NCBI GenBank assembly: GCA_965221655.1
Contig: OZ244906.1
Coordinates: 1,674,001-1,738,000, forward strand
DNA length: 64,000 nt
DNA from: Bin107 sp965221655
GTDB taxonomy: Bacteria; UBA8248
Direction of reading: 5' to 3'
In this document: positions 33,658-41,825 of the stretch, one piece after another
Numbering within the stretch: the stretch's first letter is position 1
Layout: each line of letters starts with the position of its first letter
Made by a program: the position numbers and the translations under genes
Notes under the pieces: model-generated
The model's input: the letters and a program-made list of their open reading frames with translations, nothing else
The model's database searches: none
What the model was told of the DNA's origin: nothing

Positions 33658-34701
33658 ATGGAGGCGGTGAGCAAAGCGGCGGACCTCTACGAGGCGATGG
33701 AAGCGTACCACGAACGCGGCTGGACGGACGGCCTGCCCGTCGTGCCGCCTACGCCCGAGCGCGTCGAATCCTTCCTGGAGGCGGCGGGGCTCGAAGAAGA
33801 CGACGTCGTCTTCCGCCTGGCGGAGCGCAAGCGCACGGTGCGCGCGGGCAAGGTGGCGCTCAACGCCATCATGGCGGGGTGTCTGCCCTCGTTCATGCCG
33901 CTCGTCGTCGCCGCGCTCGAGGCCATGGCCGACCCGGCCTACAACCTCCACTCAAGCGCCACCAGCACGGGCGGGGCGGCGCCCTTTATGGTCGTGAACG
34001 GCCCGATTCGCCACGAGGTGGGCCTCAACATGCAGGGGAACATCTACGGCCCCGGAAACCGCGCGGGCGCGAGCATCGGCCGCGCGCTGCGGCTCGTCAT
34101 CATCAACTGCCTGGGGTCGAAGCCCGGCCTTCTGGATCGCTCCACCCAGGGGAATCCGGGTAAATACAGCTTCACCTTCGCCGAGTGGGAGGAGACGAGC
34201 CCCTGGGAGCCGCTGCACGTGGAACTCGGCTACGCGCCCGAGGCCAGTGCGGTGACCCTCCTCGCCGCCGAGGGACCGCACAACATCCAGAACCACTACG
34301 GGCGGGGCCGGGGGGTTGCGGACACCGCAGCCGCTACCATGGCGGGGCTGGGCAGCATGAGCGAGGGGGAATCGTTCTTCGTCTTCGCTCCCGAGCACGC
34401 CCACCTGCTGGGGCGGGAATTCCCGCACAAAAAAGACCTCCAGGAATACCTGTTCGAACACGCGACGCTGCCGCTCGAGCGGCTCCTCGAGACCGGCAAG
34501 CTCGACAAGCCCATTGCCGCCGACGCGAACGGCAACGTACGCCATGCCCTAGCGCCTGAGGATATCCACATCGTCGTCGCGGGAGGCGAGGCGGGCGGGC
34601 ACTCCTCCTGGGTGCCCTCCTGGAGCAGACGGCGCAACGGCGAGGCCGTTACCCGCCCGGTATTGAGCGCCTCAGAGCGCAGGGCGGCGCGGGGGGCTTG
34701 A
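33658..34701 (+). CDS. GWTDGLPVVPPT-type partner of the UGSC selenoprotein, function unknown
   Basis: 347 residues, probably cytoplasmic. Visible conserved blocks are GWTDGLPVVPPT (21-32), ALNAIMAGCLP with one Cys, SATSTGGAAPFMVVNGPI, IYGPGNRAGASIGRALRLVI, NPGKYSFTFAEWEETSPWEP and a Gly-rich VVAGGEAGGHSSW near the end. I recall this family as abundant in uncultivated soil and marine bacteria and as a common neighbour of, or fusion to, UGSC proteins. No catalytic class is known to me. ACAGGAG precedes the ATG. The UGSC gene follows by 71 bases with its own strong ribosome site. Confidence 0.72.
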   Translation: MEAVSKAADLYEAMEAYHERGWTDGLPVVPPTPERVESFLEAAGLEEDDVVFRLAERKRTVRAGKVALNAIMAGCLPSFMPLVVAALEAMADPAYNLHSSATSTGGAAPFMVVNGPIRHEVGLNMQGNIYGPGNRAGASIGRALRLVIINCLGSKPGLLDRSTQGNPGKYSFTFAEWEETSPWEPLHVELGYAPEASAVTLLAAEGPHNIQNHYGRGRGVADTAAATMAGLGSMSEGESFFVFAPEHAHLLGREFPHKKDLQEYLFEHATLPLERLLETGKLDKPIAADANGNVRHALAPEDIHIVVAGGEAGGHSSWVPSWSRRRNGEAVTRPVLSASERRAARGA

Positions 34702-34772
34702 GACCGGAGAGCGGACCGCACACCAAGAAAGAACGAAACCACAATCGACGCGCATAGAGGAGGAGGCCTTTC

Positions 34773-35318
34773 ATGAACCCGGCAGTGGAGACGGCGATTC
34801 CGATTTACGACCCGACCGTGGAGCCTGAAATCGAGACCCAGGACCGCCCGAACCGAGACGGCGCACTCTCGGGCAAGCGCATCGGCCTGCTGTGGAATTC
34901 CAAGGTAGGTGCGGACAAGCTCATGCGCTACGTGCTCGAGGAGCTCCGCGCCGACGGGGCGGACCCCGACCTCTCCGTCGAGCTCTCCAAGGAGTACGAC
35001 ACCCGCCCCGCGAAACCCGAGGTCTACGCGGAGATGGCCGAGAAGTGCGACCTCGCCATCACCGCGGTGGGCGACTGAGGGTCGTGCTCTTCGTGCAGTG
35101 TGCACGACGGAATCGAACTCGAGAAAAAGGGCGTTCCCACCGCCGTCATATGCACCGAGCCCTTCCGGCCCACGGTCGAGATGGTCTCGAAGGTGCGCGG
35201 AATGCCGGACTACCCGGTGGCCTACATTCCGCACCCGGTGGGAAGCCTCACGGACGAGCAACTCCGCGCCCGCGCGCAGGAGGTCGCTCCGACAATACGG
35301 GCGCTCCTCACGGGCTGA
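34773..35318 (+). CDS. UGSC family selenoprotein (in-frame UGA read as selenocysteine)
   Basis: 181 residues if the TGA at 35076-35078 is read as Sec (residue 102). The frame stays open on both sides and the protein makes sense across the codon: AITAVGD-U-GSCSSCSVHDGIELEKKGVP. This is the U-G-S-C motif of UGSC proteins. After the Sec, PTAVICTEPFRPTVEMV and YIPHPVGSLTDEQL follow the same order as the Sec region of GrdB-type reductases (U-G-T-C-x2-C, then an ICT segment, then AIPHPLGNP). A redox reductase reaction on an organic substrate is therefore inferred. AGGAGGAGG precedes the ATG. Gene callers that stop at TGA will split it at 35078. Confidence 0.88.
35091..35107 (+). promoter_or_regulatory. 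SECIS-like hairpin after the Sec UGA
   Basis: TCGTGCA-GTG-TGCACGA forms a perfect 7-base-pair stem with a GUG loop, starting 13 bases after the UGA; the loop G lies 19 bases downstream. A bacterial SECIS needs a short stem and a G among the first loop bases at about this distance, so SelB could bind here. Confidence 0.6.
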
Positions 35319-35327
35319 GCCCGCGCG

Positions 35328-36209
35328 CTACATCGCCTTGAGCGCGATGAGCGCACCCCCTGCGACGACGCAAATCGTCCCCGCGAGAATCGGCGGCGTA
35401 ATGCGCTCCACGTCGCGCAGGAACACCCAGGTGAACAGCAGCGCGAACAGCGGGGCGGTGGAGGAGAGTGGCGAGACGACCGAGACGCTCCCGTACTTGA
35501 GCGCGGCGAAGTGGCTGAGGAAAGCCAGAGTGTTGATGAGGCCGCAGGGGCCGTAGAAATGCCAGGCCTTGCCCCACCGCAGGGAGGGGTGCTGCTTCTT
35601 CGGCAAAAACCACACGAACACACCCAGCGCCACCAGGCCGAAGAAACTCGTGAGCGTGATGCCGAACATCGCCGAGGGCACCACCTCGATGCCTATCTTC
35701 CTGAATATGTTGGAGGTGGAAAACCCCAGTACCGCCATGAGCGGCAGCCAGATGTCGCGCCTGTTCCAGGGAACGTCCTGCTTTCTCTGGTAGGTGATGG
35801 CCGCACACCCCAGAACGACCAGCATAATGCCCGCCCAGACGTAAGCCCCCGGCCGCTCCCCCAGGATGACGTAGGCGAAAGCGGCCGAGAAAAGGGGATT
35901 CGCGGCCAGAAGGGGAACCGCGCGCGAAACCCCCAGGCGGTGGATCGCCTGGAACATGAACACGCGCCCCAGCGACGGCCCCGTGATGCCCGAGAGAAAG
36001 AACCAGAACCACGCCTCCATGTTCCAGAAAGCGGGCTCCCACATGAGGATGGTGGCCGCTATGAGCCAGGGGACGTTCACGATCAGGCCGATGAACACGC
36101 CCGTCATCGCCGTGCCGTAGCCCTGCCCGCGGCGGGCGATGAGGCTGAAGGCCGCGGACATCGACGCCGTACCCAGGGCGAACCCCGCGGCGAGGAGTGC
36201 GTCGTTCAT
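35328..36209 (-). CDS. EamA family (DMT) transporter 1
   Basis: 293 residues with ten predicted helices in two repeated EamA halves; TAPLFALLFTWVFLRDVERIT marks the second half and LFSAAFAYVILGERPG the first. Exporter or importer of small metabolites in the inner membrane. The ATG at 36209 is chosen over an upstream TTG. It converges with the selenoprotein operon, 9 bases after its stop, and has a tandem paralogue upstream (36364-37245). Confidence 0.85.
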   Translation of the reverse strand: MNDALLAAGFALGTASMSAAFSLIARRGQGYGTAMTGVFIGLIVNVPWLIAATILMWEPAFWNMEAWFWFFLSGITGPSLGRVFMFQAIHRLGVSRAVPLLAANPLFSAAFAYVILGERPGAYVWAGIMLVVLGCAAITYQRKQDVPWNRRDIWLPLMAVLGFSTSNIFRKIGIEVVPSAMFGITLTSFFGLVALGVFVWFLPKKQHPSLRWGKAWHFYGPCGLINTLAFLSHFAALKYGSVSVVSPLSSTAPLFALLFTWVFLRDVERITPPILAGTICVVAGGALIALKAM

Positions 36210-36363
36210 CGCATTGTCCCGCAAGGCGGCGAGCCGCCGGATGAAAACCCATCCCGCGCAACGCCCGCGCGAAGACGTTTATGCGCCCGCCCCGGCCGCA
36301 TTGCAACGGGCGACGCGGAAAGCCTCTGCGCCAGCTCCACTGTGCGGACGCGGGTCGCCCGCC

Positions 36364-37245
36364 TCACAGCGCCCGGCCCGCCACCAGGGCGCCGCCCACC
36401 ACCACCGCCACCGTGCCCAGCAGAATCGGCCAGGTGATGCGCTCGACCCTGCGCAGGAACATGGCCGTAAACAGCAACGCCCACAAGGGCGCCGTGGCGG
36501 CGAGCGGAACGACGATGGTGAGGTCGCCGTAGCGCAAGCCGTAGAGGTGCAGCAGCACCGAGAGGGTGTTGAGCGAACCGCCAATGCTGTAGGCCACCCA
36601 CGCCTTCTTCACGCCCAGGGAGGGTCGCAGCCCCGGCGGCAGGTATCTCCCGAAGCCGTAGAGTGCCGCGCCGCCCGAGACGCTCATGATCGCCACGCCC
36701 AGAAAAGGGTTGGCCGCTCCGCCCACGCCCAGCTTGCGCAACATATGCGAGACGGAGAAGAAGACCACGCTGCCGAGTGCGACGAGCAGGAATCCGCGCC
36801 GGATGGGCGGAGCGTCCCCCCTTTTGGAGGTGATGCCCACGCAGCCCAGGACGATGAGCAGCGTGCCCGCCAGCACGTAGGTTCCGGGACGCTCCCCCAG
36901 AACGAGGATGCCCACAATTGCCGAGAACAGCGGCATGGTGGAATTGAGCGGCACCGCGCGTGCGAGCCCCATCAGGTGAATCGAATGGAAGAAGCACACC
37001 CGCCCCATGGCCGGCCCCATGACGCCCGCAAGCGCGAAGAACAACCACGCGCCCGGCTGGTAGTGCCCCGCCTCCCACGTCCAAATCGCGCCCGCGACCA
37101 GGGGCGGAAACGAGACGATGAGGCCGATGAGCACGCCTGAGACCGCGTTCGCGTAGCGCTGCCCGCTCCTCACGAAAAGCGTGAACGAACCGACCACGAC
37201 CGCCGTGGAGAGCGAGAAGAGGACCGAAAGCGTGGTGGTGGTCAT
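36364..37245 (-). CDS. EamA family (DMT) transporter 2, paralogue of the downstream gene
   Basis: 293 residues with the same two-EamA, ten-helix plan. LFSAIVGILVLGERPGTYV and TAPLWALLFTAMFLRRVERIT match the neighbouring transporter closely, so the pair arose by tandem duplication. The two may form a heterodimer or differ in substrate. It lies about 155 bases upstream of transporter 1 on the same strand. Confidence 0.85.
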   Translation of the reverse strand: MTTTTLSVLFSLSTAVVVGSFTLFVRSGQRYANAVSGVLIGLIVSFPPLVAGAIWTWEAGHYQPGAWLFFALAGVMGPAMGRVCFFHSIHLMGLARAVPLNSTMPLFSAIVGILVLGERPGTYVLAGTLLIVLGCVGITSKRGDAPPIRRGFLLVALGSVVFFSVSHMLRKLGVGGAANPFLGVAIMSVSGGAALYGFGRYLPPGLRPSLGVKKAWVAYSIGGSLNTLSVLLHLYGLRYGDLTIVVPLAATAPLWALLFTAMFLRRVERITWPILLGTVAVVVGGALVAGRAL

Positions 37246-37421
37246 CCCGAATCCGCCCTCTCAGCGAACGAGCGCAAATGGGGAGTGCAATAGATGCGTC
37301 CCCCAAAAATCGCGCGCGCGGCAAACGCCTCGGTGCGAACGAGCGAAGGTACGCGAACACCTTGCCGGAGAGCAGGCGCACTGCTCCGGGGTGCGGTGCA
37401 GCCTCGGCGGGGGGAGAAATC

Positions 37422-39452
37422 TCACGTCGCCGCGGGCGCATAGTGGGAAAACCGCATGGTGTAGGTGGCGCGCCCCTGCGTGCTCGAGCGCAGGGCGGTG
37501 GCGTAGCCGAACACCTTGGACAGGGGCACCGAGGCGCGCACGACGCTCGCCGCCGCCGTTCCGCCGCGCTCCTCCACGCCCGAGACACGCCCTTCGCGCG
37601 CGTTGATGTCGCCGATGACGCCGCCCAGAAATTCCCCCGGCGTCACCACCTCGACCGACATGACGGGCTCGAGGAGCCTTCCGCCCGCCGCGCGGCAGGC
37701 TTCGGTGAAGGCGTTCGCCGCCGCGACGGCAAACGCCGCCTCCGTGGCGCGCTCGGCGTCGTAATCCGCTTCGAGCAGGGTAATGCGCGCGTCGGTCATT
37801 TCGTAGCCCGCCATCGCCCCGTTCGAGGTGGACGCCTCGAGCGAGGCGAGTGCGGCGGTGATGAGGCTTTCGGGAATCGCGGAACCCTCCACCGCACTCT
37901 CGCACGAAATGCCCTCCCCCGGCCGGGGCGCCACGCCCACGCGCACCCGCGCGTAGCAGGGGACGCCGGCCAGCTCCCTGTCGAACACGCACTCCGCCTC
38001 CGCGTCGCCCAGAAGCGTCTCGCGGTAGACCACGCGGGGTGCGCCCACGCGCACGTCGACGCCAAACTCCTCGCCTATCCGGCGGGCGAGTACCTCCAGA
38101 TGCAGCTCGCCCATGCCGCTCATCACCGTCTGACCGGATTCGGGGTCTTCGCGCACCCGAAAGGTGGGGTCCTCGGCCTGGAGCTTGGCCAGCGTCTCGG
38201 CGAGCTTTTTCGCCCCCGCAGCGTCTCTGGGCTCGACCGCCGCCGAAATGACGGGCTGGGGAGCGCGAATCGACTCAAAGGCTATCGGCGCGCTCTCGGC
38301 ACACAGGGTGTCGCCCGTGGCGGCCTCCTTCATCCCCGCCGCCGCCACGATGTCCCCCGGCCCCACGGAGGCGAGACGCTCGCGCTTGTGGGAATACATT
38401 CTGAAAAGCCTCGCCAGGCGCTCGCTCTCCCCCCGCGCGGGGTTCCACACGGCGTCGCCCACCCCGGCCACGCCGCTGTAGACCCGCAAATAGGTGAGGC
38501 GCCTGCCCCCGTCCATCTGCACCTTGAACACCAGGGCCGAGAAGGGCGCTTCCTCCAGGGGGGCGCGCGTTGCACGCTCCTCGCTCCGGGGTACGAAGCC
38601 GACTGCGGGCGGCGCGTCCAAGGGCGAGGGAAGATAGTCCACCACGGCGTCGAGCAGGGGCTCTACGCCCTTGTTCCTGAGCGAGGACCCGCAAAAGACG
38701 GGCACGCATGCGCCCGCGAGCACGGCGCGCCGAAGCGCAGCCTTCAGCGCGTCGGGTTCGACCTCCCCGCCTTCGAGATACGCCTCCATCAGCGATTCGT
38801 CGTAGTCCGCCGCCGCCTCGATGAGGGTTTCTCTGAGCTCCGCCGCCTTTTCCGCAAGGGGCTGCGGGACGGCCCCGCGGCGAAGCTCTCCCCCCTCCCA
38901 GGTGAGGAAATCTCCGCGCACGACGTCCACCTGGCCCGTGTAGTCCTCCCCCTCCCCGTCGGGCCATTGCATGAGGAGGGGCCTGGCCCCCAGCTTTTCG
39001 ACCATCATGGCGAGCGTGCGCTCGAAGTCGGCCCCGAGCCGGTCGAGTTTGTTGACGAAGGCGACGCGCGGCAGGCCGAAGCCATCCGCCTGGCGCCAGA
39101 CCGTCTCGCTCTGGGGCTCGACGCCCTCCACCGCACTGAAGATCGCCACCGCCCCGTCGAGCACGCGCAGGCTTCTTTCGACCTCGATGGTGAAGTCCAC
39201 GTGGCCGGGGGTGTCGATGATCGTGATCTCGTGCTCCGCCCAGGCGAGGGTGATGGCCGCCGAGGTGATGGTGATGCCGCGCTCGCGCTCCTGGGCCATC
39301 CAGTCCATGGTGGCCGAGCCCTCGTCCACCTCGCCGATGCGGTGCACCGCACCCGCGAAGAACAACATGCGCTCGGTGGTCGTCGTCTTGCCTGCGTCGA
39401 TGTGGGAGATGATGCCGATGTTTCTTCTCATCTCCGGTGCGGGCCGCTTCAT
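37422..39452 (-). CDS. fusA: elongation factor G
   Basis: 676 residues. All GTPase motifs are there: SHIDAGKTTTTERM (G1), RGITITSAA (G2), DTPGHVDF (G3), NKLDRLGAD (G4) and FCGSSLRNKGVEP (G5 region), then domains II-V with GELHLEVLARRI. It moves tRNAs through the ribosome. It stands alone, away from the str operon (rpsL, rpsG, tuf), so it may be a second EF-G such as a recycling-specialised EF-G2. It is preceded by the cold-shock gene and its terminator. Confidence 0.9.
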   Translation of the reverse strand: MKRPAPEMRRNIGIISHIDAGKTTTTERMLFFAGAVHRIGEVDEGSATMDWMAQERERGITITSAAITLAWAEHEITIIDTPGHVDFTIEVERSLRVLDGAVAIFSAVEGVEPQSETVWRQADGFGLPRVAFVNKLDRLGADFERTLAMMVEKLGARPLLMQWPDGEGEDYTGQVDVVRGDFLTWEGGELRRGAVPQPLAEKAAELRETLIEAAADYDESLMEAYLEGGEVEPDALKAALRRAVLAGACVPVFCGSSLRNKGVEPLLDAVVDYLPSPLDAPPAVGFVPRSEERATRAPLEEAPFSALVFKVQMDGGRRLTYLRVYSGVAGVGDAVWNPARGESERLARLFRMYSHKRERLASVGPGDIVAAAGMKEAATGDTLCAESAPIAFESIRAPQPVISAAVEPRDAAGAKKLAETLAKLQAEDPTFRVREDPESGQTVMSGMGELHLEVLARRIGEEFGVDVRVGAPRVVYRETLLGDAEAECVFDRELAGVPCYARVRVGVAPRPGEGISCESAVEGSAIPESLITAALASLEASTSNGAMAGYEMTDARITLLEADYDAERATEAAFAVAAANAFTEACRAAGGRLLEPVMSVEVVTPGEFLGGVIGDINAREGRVSGVEERGGTAAASVVRASVPLSKVFGYATALRSSTQGRATYTMRFSHYAPAAT

Positions 39453-39523
39453 CGGAAAATCCTCTCGCGCACAAGGCGAGCGAAGGTTACCCCGATAGCG
39501 GGCGGATGGGAAAGCCGGAGGCG

Positions 39524-39555
39524 AAAAAAAGTGGTGGCCGGAAACCGGCCACCAC
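39524..39555 (-). terminator. rho-independent terminator of the cold-shock gene
   Basis: GTGGTGGCCGG-AAA-CCGGCCACCAC, an 11-base-pair perfect stem, followed on the minus strand by seven T. It closes the csp transcript before fusA. Confidence 0.85.
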
Positions 39556-39578
39556 TTTTTCAGACGTCTGACGACGCG

Positions 39579-39782
39579 CTAGAGCTTGACGACGTTTTGC
39601 GCCTGAAGCCCCTTGGGTCCCTGGGCGACGTCGAAGGAAACCCGGGCGTCCTCATCCAGGGATTTGAATCCTTCCGCCTGGATGGCCGTGTGGTGGACGA
39701 ACAAGTCCTCCCCACCATCCTCGGGGGTGATGAAACCATACCCTTTTGCGTCGTTGAACCACTTCACTGTACCTGTCGGCAT
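39579..39782 (-). CDS. csp: cold-shock protein
   Basis: 67 residues. The single OB-fold contains the RNP motifs KGYGFITPEDG and DLFVHHTAI, so it binds single-stranded RNA and DNA as a chaperone. GAGGTAGG precedes the ATG. The leader upstream is unusually AT-rich and has a hairpin with a U-tract about 90 bases before the start (39872-39901). Monocistronic, ended by a strong terminator. Confidence 0.93.
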   Translation of the reverse strand: MPTGTVKWFNDAKGYGFITPEDGGEDLFVHHTAIQAEGFKSLDEDARVSFDVAQGPKGLQAQNVVKL

Positions 39783-39871
39783 ACACCTACCTCAAAAAAA
39801 GAGACTGCGGGGATGTAACGGTGAATGGAGTATTTCTCGGAAGGGAATCTTCATTCGTCCTGCACATACCC

Positions 39872-39901
39872 AAAAAATCTTTTGCCCGCACCGGTTGCGG
39901 G
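39872..39901 (-). terminator. hairpin with U-tract between the 72-residue gene and csp
   Basis: On the minus strand: CCCGCA-ACCGG-TGCGGG, then CAAAAGATTTTTT. It most likely terminates the small gene at 40010-40228. If csp is transcribed from further upstream it would be a leader attenuator instead. Confidence 0.5.
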
Positions 39902-40009
39902 AAAAGATACGCGCTTGTATCACCTCCCGCCCATAAACGCAAGAGAAAAAACAAATGCAGCCGCCCGCTCCCGGAGACGCGCCGTGCGCACCCGAGGCGC
40001 AGGAGGCAA

Positions 40010-40228
40010 TCAGGCGGCTTCGGGCGTCTCCGGGTCCCACTCGACCAGGGGCAGCTCAGGCGCGGGCGTGAGCCTCGATTCGAGCTCCTCCTGGCGGTTG
40101 CGCCAGTCTTCGTAGGAGATGCGACCTTCCAGGAACATGGAAAGATTCTGCATGCAGGCACGGTGGATGCGCCTTGAGGCTTGCTTCGTCCGGTAGGTTT
40201 CGGCTATGGGTCTTCGTGCCGTGTTCAT
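40010..40228 (-). CDS. small hydrophilic protein, unknown function
   Basis: 72 residues. The N-terminal half is basic (RRPIAETYRTKQASRRIHRA); the second half reads MFLEGRISYEDWRNRQEELE and then turns acidic and Pro-rich. I do not recognise a family. AGGGAGGGG before the ATG is a strong ribosome site. The gene has a leader of about 150 bases from a good promoter (40385-40413), with an AT-rich inverted repeat in it, which suggests it is a regulated gene. Confidence 0.6.
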   Translation of the reverse strand: MNTARRPIAETYRTKQASRRIHRACMQNLSMFLEGRISYEDWRNRQEELESRLTPAPELPLVEWDPETPEAA

Positions 40229-40271
40229 GATGCCCCTCCCTGATAGAGGAACAAGCGCTTCATTAATCTAT

Positions 40272-40304
40272 ATATAGTGCCTATATTTAATTAGCGCACT
40301 ATAT
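40272..40304. promoter_or_regulatory. AT-rich inverted repeat in the leader of the small gene
   Basis: ATATAGTGC (40272-40280) and GCACTATAT (40296-40304) form a perfect 9-base inverted repeat with a 15-base spacer. It is a candidate operator or RNA hairpin. Confidence 0.5.
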
Positions 40305-40384
40305 TTTGTGTAAAAATTGCATGAAAAATACGTTACCATACCGAGAATCCTCCATCCGGATACCCACGCCTCCCGCAAAAAACG

Positions 40385-40413
40385 AATATAATACGAAAAT
40401 ATGATGCGCGCAA
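40385..40413 (-). promoter_or_regulatory. sigma70-type promoter of the 72-residue protein gene
   Basis: On the minus strand: TTGCGC, 17 bases, TATATT. Transcription would start near 40378. Confidence 0.5.
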
Positions 40414-40567
40414 GTCTTTTTTGTGGCGGCGCAGCACCCTTGTGGAAAACCCAGGAGAAAAAAGCGAACGTCTACTGATCTTACGCGCTCGAAGGCGCCG
40501 AGGAACTGCCCCCCTCCCGAACAGTGAGCGCCGCCCGGGTGCGGCGCGTGCACCGGGGAGAAGCGCT

Positions 40568-41692
40568 TCAGGTATTTCGGGAAGCGAGACGCTCCAGCCG
40601 CTCTGCAACCGGGGGATGGGAGTGAAACAGCGCGACGACCCACCGGGGCGGTTCGGGGTCGGTCAGGTTTTGGCGGCACAGCCTCACGAGCGCCGTGGCC
40701 AGCCCCTCGGGCTCCTGCGCGTGGGCGGCGGCGTAGAGATCGCACCGACGCTCCAGCGCGCGAGAGACCGCCAGGAACGCAGGCGAGGCCGCAGCCCCCA
40801 CCACACACAGCACCACCCAGACGAGGAGCACGCAGGCGGCCTCTCCGGGCTGGAGGTGCGCGGCGTTCGTCCACCCCCCCAGCCACGTGAGGACGTGCCC
40901 GGCGATGTAGAGCCCCAGGGCCAGGGCAGCGCCCCGCGCCGCCAGCAGAATCGGGATGTGGCGCCCCGCGTGATGGGCAATCTCGTGGGCGAGCACCGCC
41001 TCGATTTCATCGGGCGTGAAATCGAGCAGGGTGTCCGAGAGCACCACCCGCCGCGACGGCCCCCAGCCGACGAGGGCGGCGTTCGCCGTCTTGGTCTTTG
41101 CACGCATCCCCATCTCCCAGACGCCGCCGTACACCCTGGCCTTCGTCCGCGCGAGCAGGGCGAGAAGGCGCGCTTCGAGGGTTTCGTCCTCAAGAGGCTT
41201 GAAGCGGAAGAAAAGGGGGGCGAGCAACACGGGAGCCACGAGCGCGAGCAGGGCCATGAGCAAGCCTCCCGCCAGGGCGGCGGGCCACCACCAACCCCGG
41301 GGCCACGCGGCCATAATCTCCACAAGGCCGCCACTCGCCGCACCGCCCAGAAGGAGCACGAGAGCGGCCCCCTTGCATCTGTCCCACAGCCAGCCGCCCA
41401 GCGACTGGTTGGAAAGATTCTCGCGGTGCGCAAGAACGTGGCCCGCGTAGAGGTCGAGAGGCAGGGAAACGAGCGTCCTGGCGAGAGCCGCGACGCAGAA
41501 GACGCGGAATCCGCTCCAAAATCCCCCGCCCGGAGAATTTTCCGCCCCCAGATACCAGAAGAGAAAAGCGACGAGAACGCCGAACTCGAGCGCACCCGAG
41601 GCAAGCCCCGCCCAGAGTTTGCGCATTTGGTGCGCGCGCGCGCGCTTCGTGAAGTCTTCGTCGAAAAACGCAGAGGTTTCAGTGGTCGACAT
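40568..41692 (-). CDS. M48 family zinc metallopeptidase (Ste24/HtpX-like)
   Basis: 374 residues, membrane-bound, with about six hydrophobic segments. The zinc motif is LAHEIAHHAGRH, and the third-ligand region is SRALERRCDLYAAAHA. The VVLSDTLLDFTPDEIEAVLAHE lead-in is typical of Ste24-type CAAX proteases, and the protein resembles these in size. It would cut peptide bonds in or near the inner membrane for quality control. The ribosome site before the ATG is weak. It is divergent from the threonine aldolase gene. Confidence 0.85.
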   Translation of the reverse strand: MSTTETSAFFDEDFTKRARAHQMRKLWAGLASGALEFGVLVAFLFWYLGAENSPGGGFWSGFRVFCVAALARTLVSLPLDLYAGHVLAHRENLSNQSLGGWLWDRCKGAALVLLLGGAASGGLVEIMAAWPRGWWWPAALAGGLLMALLALVAPVLLAPLFFRFKPLEDETLEARLLALLARTKARVYGGVWEMGMRAKTKTANAALVGWGPSRRVVLSDTLLDFTPDEIEAVLAHEIAHHAGRHIPILLAARGAALALGLYIAGHVLTWLGGWTNAAHLQPGEAACVLLVWVVLCVVGAAASPAFLAVSRALERRCDLYAAAHAQEPEGLATALVRLCRQNLTDPEPPRWVVALFHSHPPVAERLERLASRNT

Positions 41693-41825
41693 GGCCGCTC
41701 GATTCCAGGGTGGGGCCGAATACTTCCGGAAGCGGAAAACGACAGGGCGGTAATGTGGCAAATCGGGCGTGATTGTGCAAATATAACCGCGCGCATATCC
41801 CGTACCGACTCCTTGGGGGCCTGCC

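Larger units (their letters stand above)
40229..40567. other. 339-base intergenic region: AT-rich leader and GC hairpin
   Basis: No convincing gene. The left part (40260-40410) is an AT-rich island with an inverted repeat and a promoter for the small gene. The right part holds a perfect hairpin GCGCCGC-CCGGGT-GCGGCGC at 40528-40547 just past the M48 peptidase stop, without a U-tract. Confidence 0.5.

Noticed and set aside
40299..40355. Possible 18-residue leader peptide (MEDSRYGNVFFMQFLHKI)
   Set aside because: A GGGAGG lies upstream but spacing is long, and no regulatory residue run is present; too short to support.
40528..40547. GC-rich hairpin past the M48 peptidase as a terminator
   Set aside because: No U-tract follows on the transcribed strand; kept only as a note on the intergenic region.
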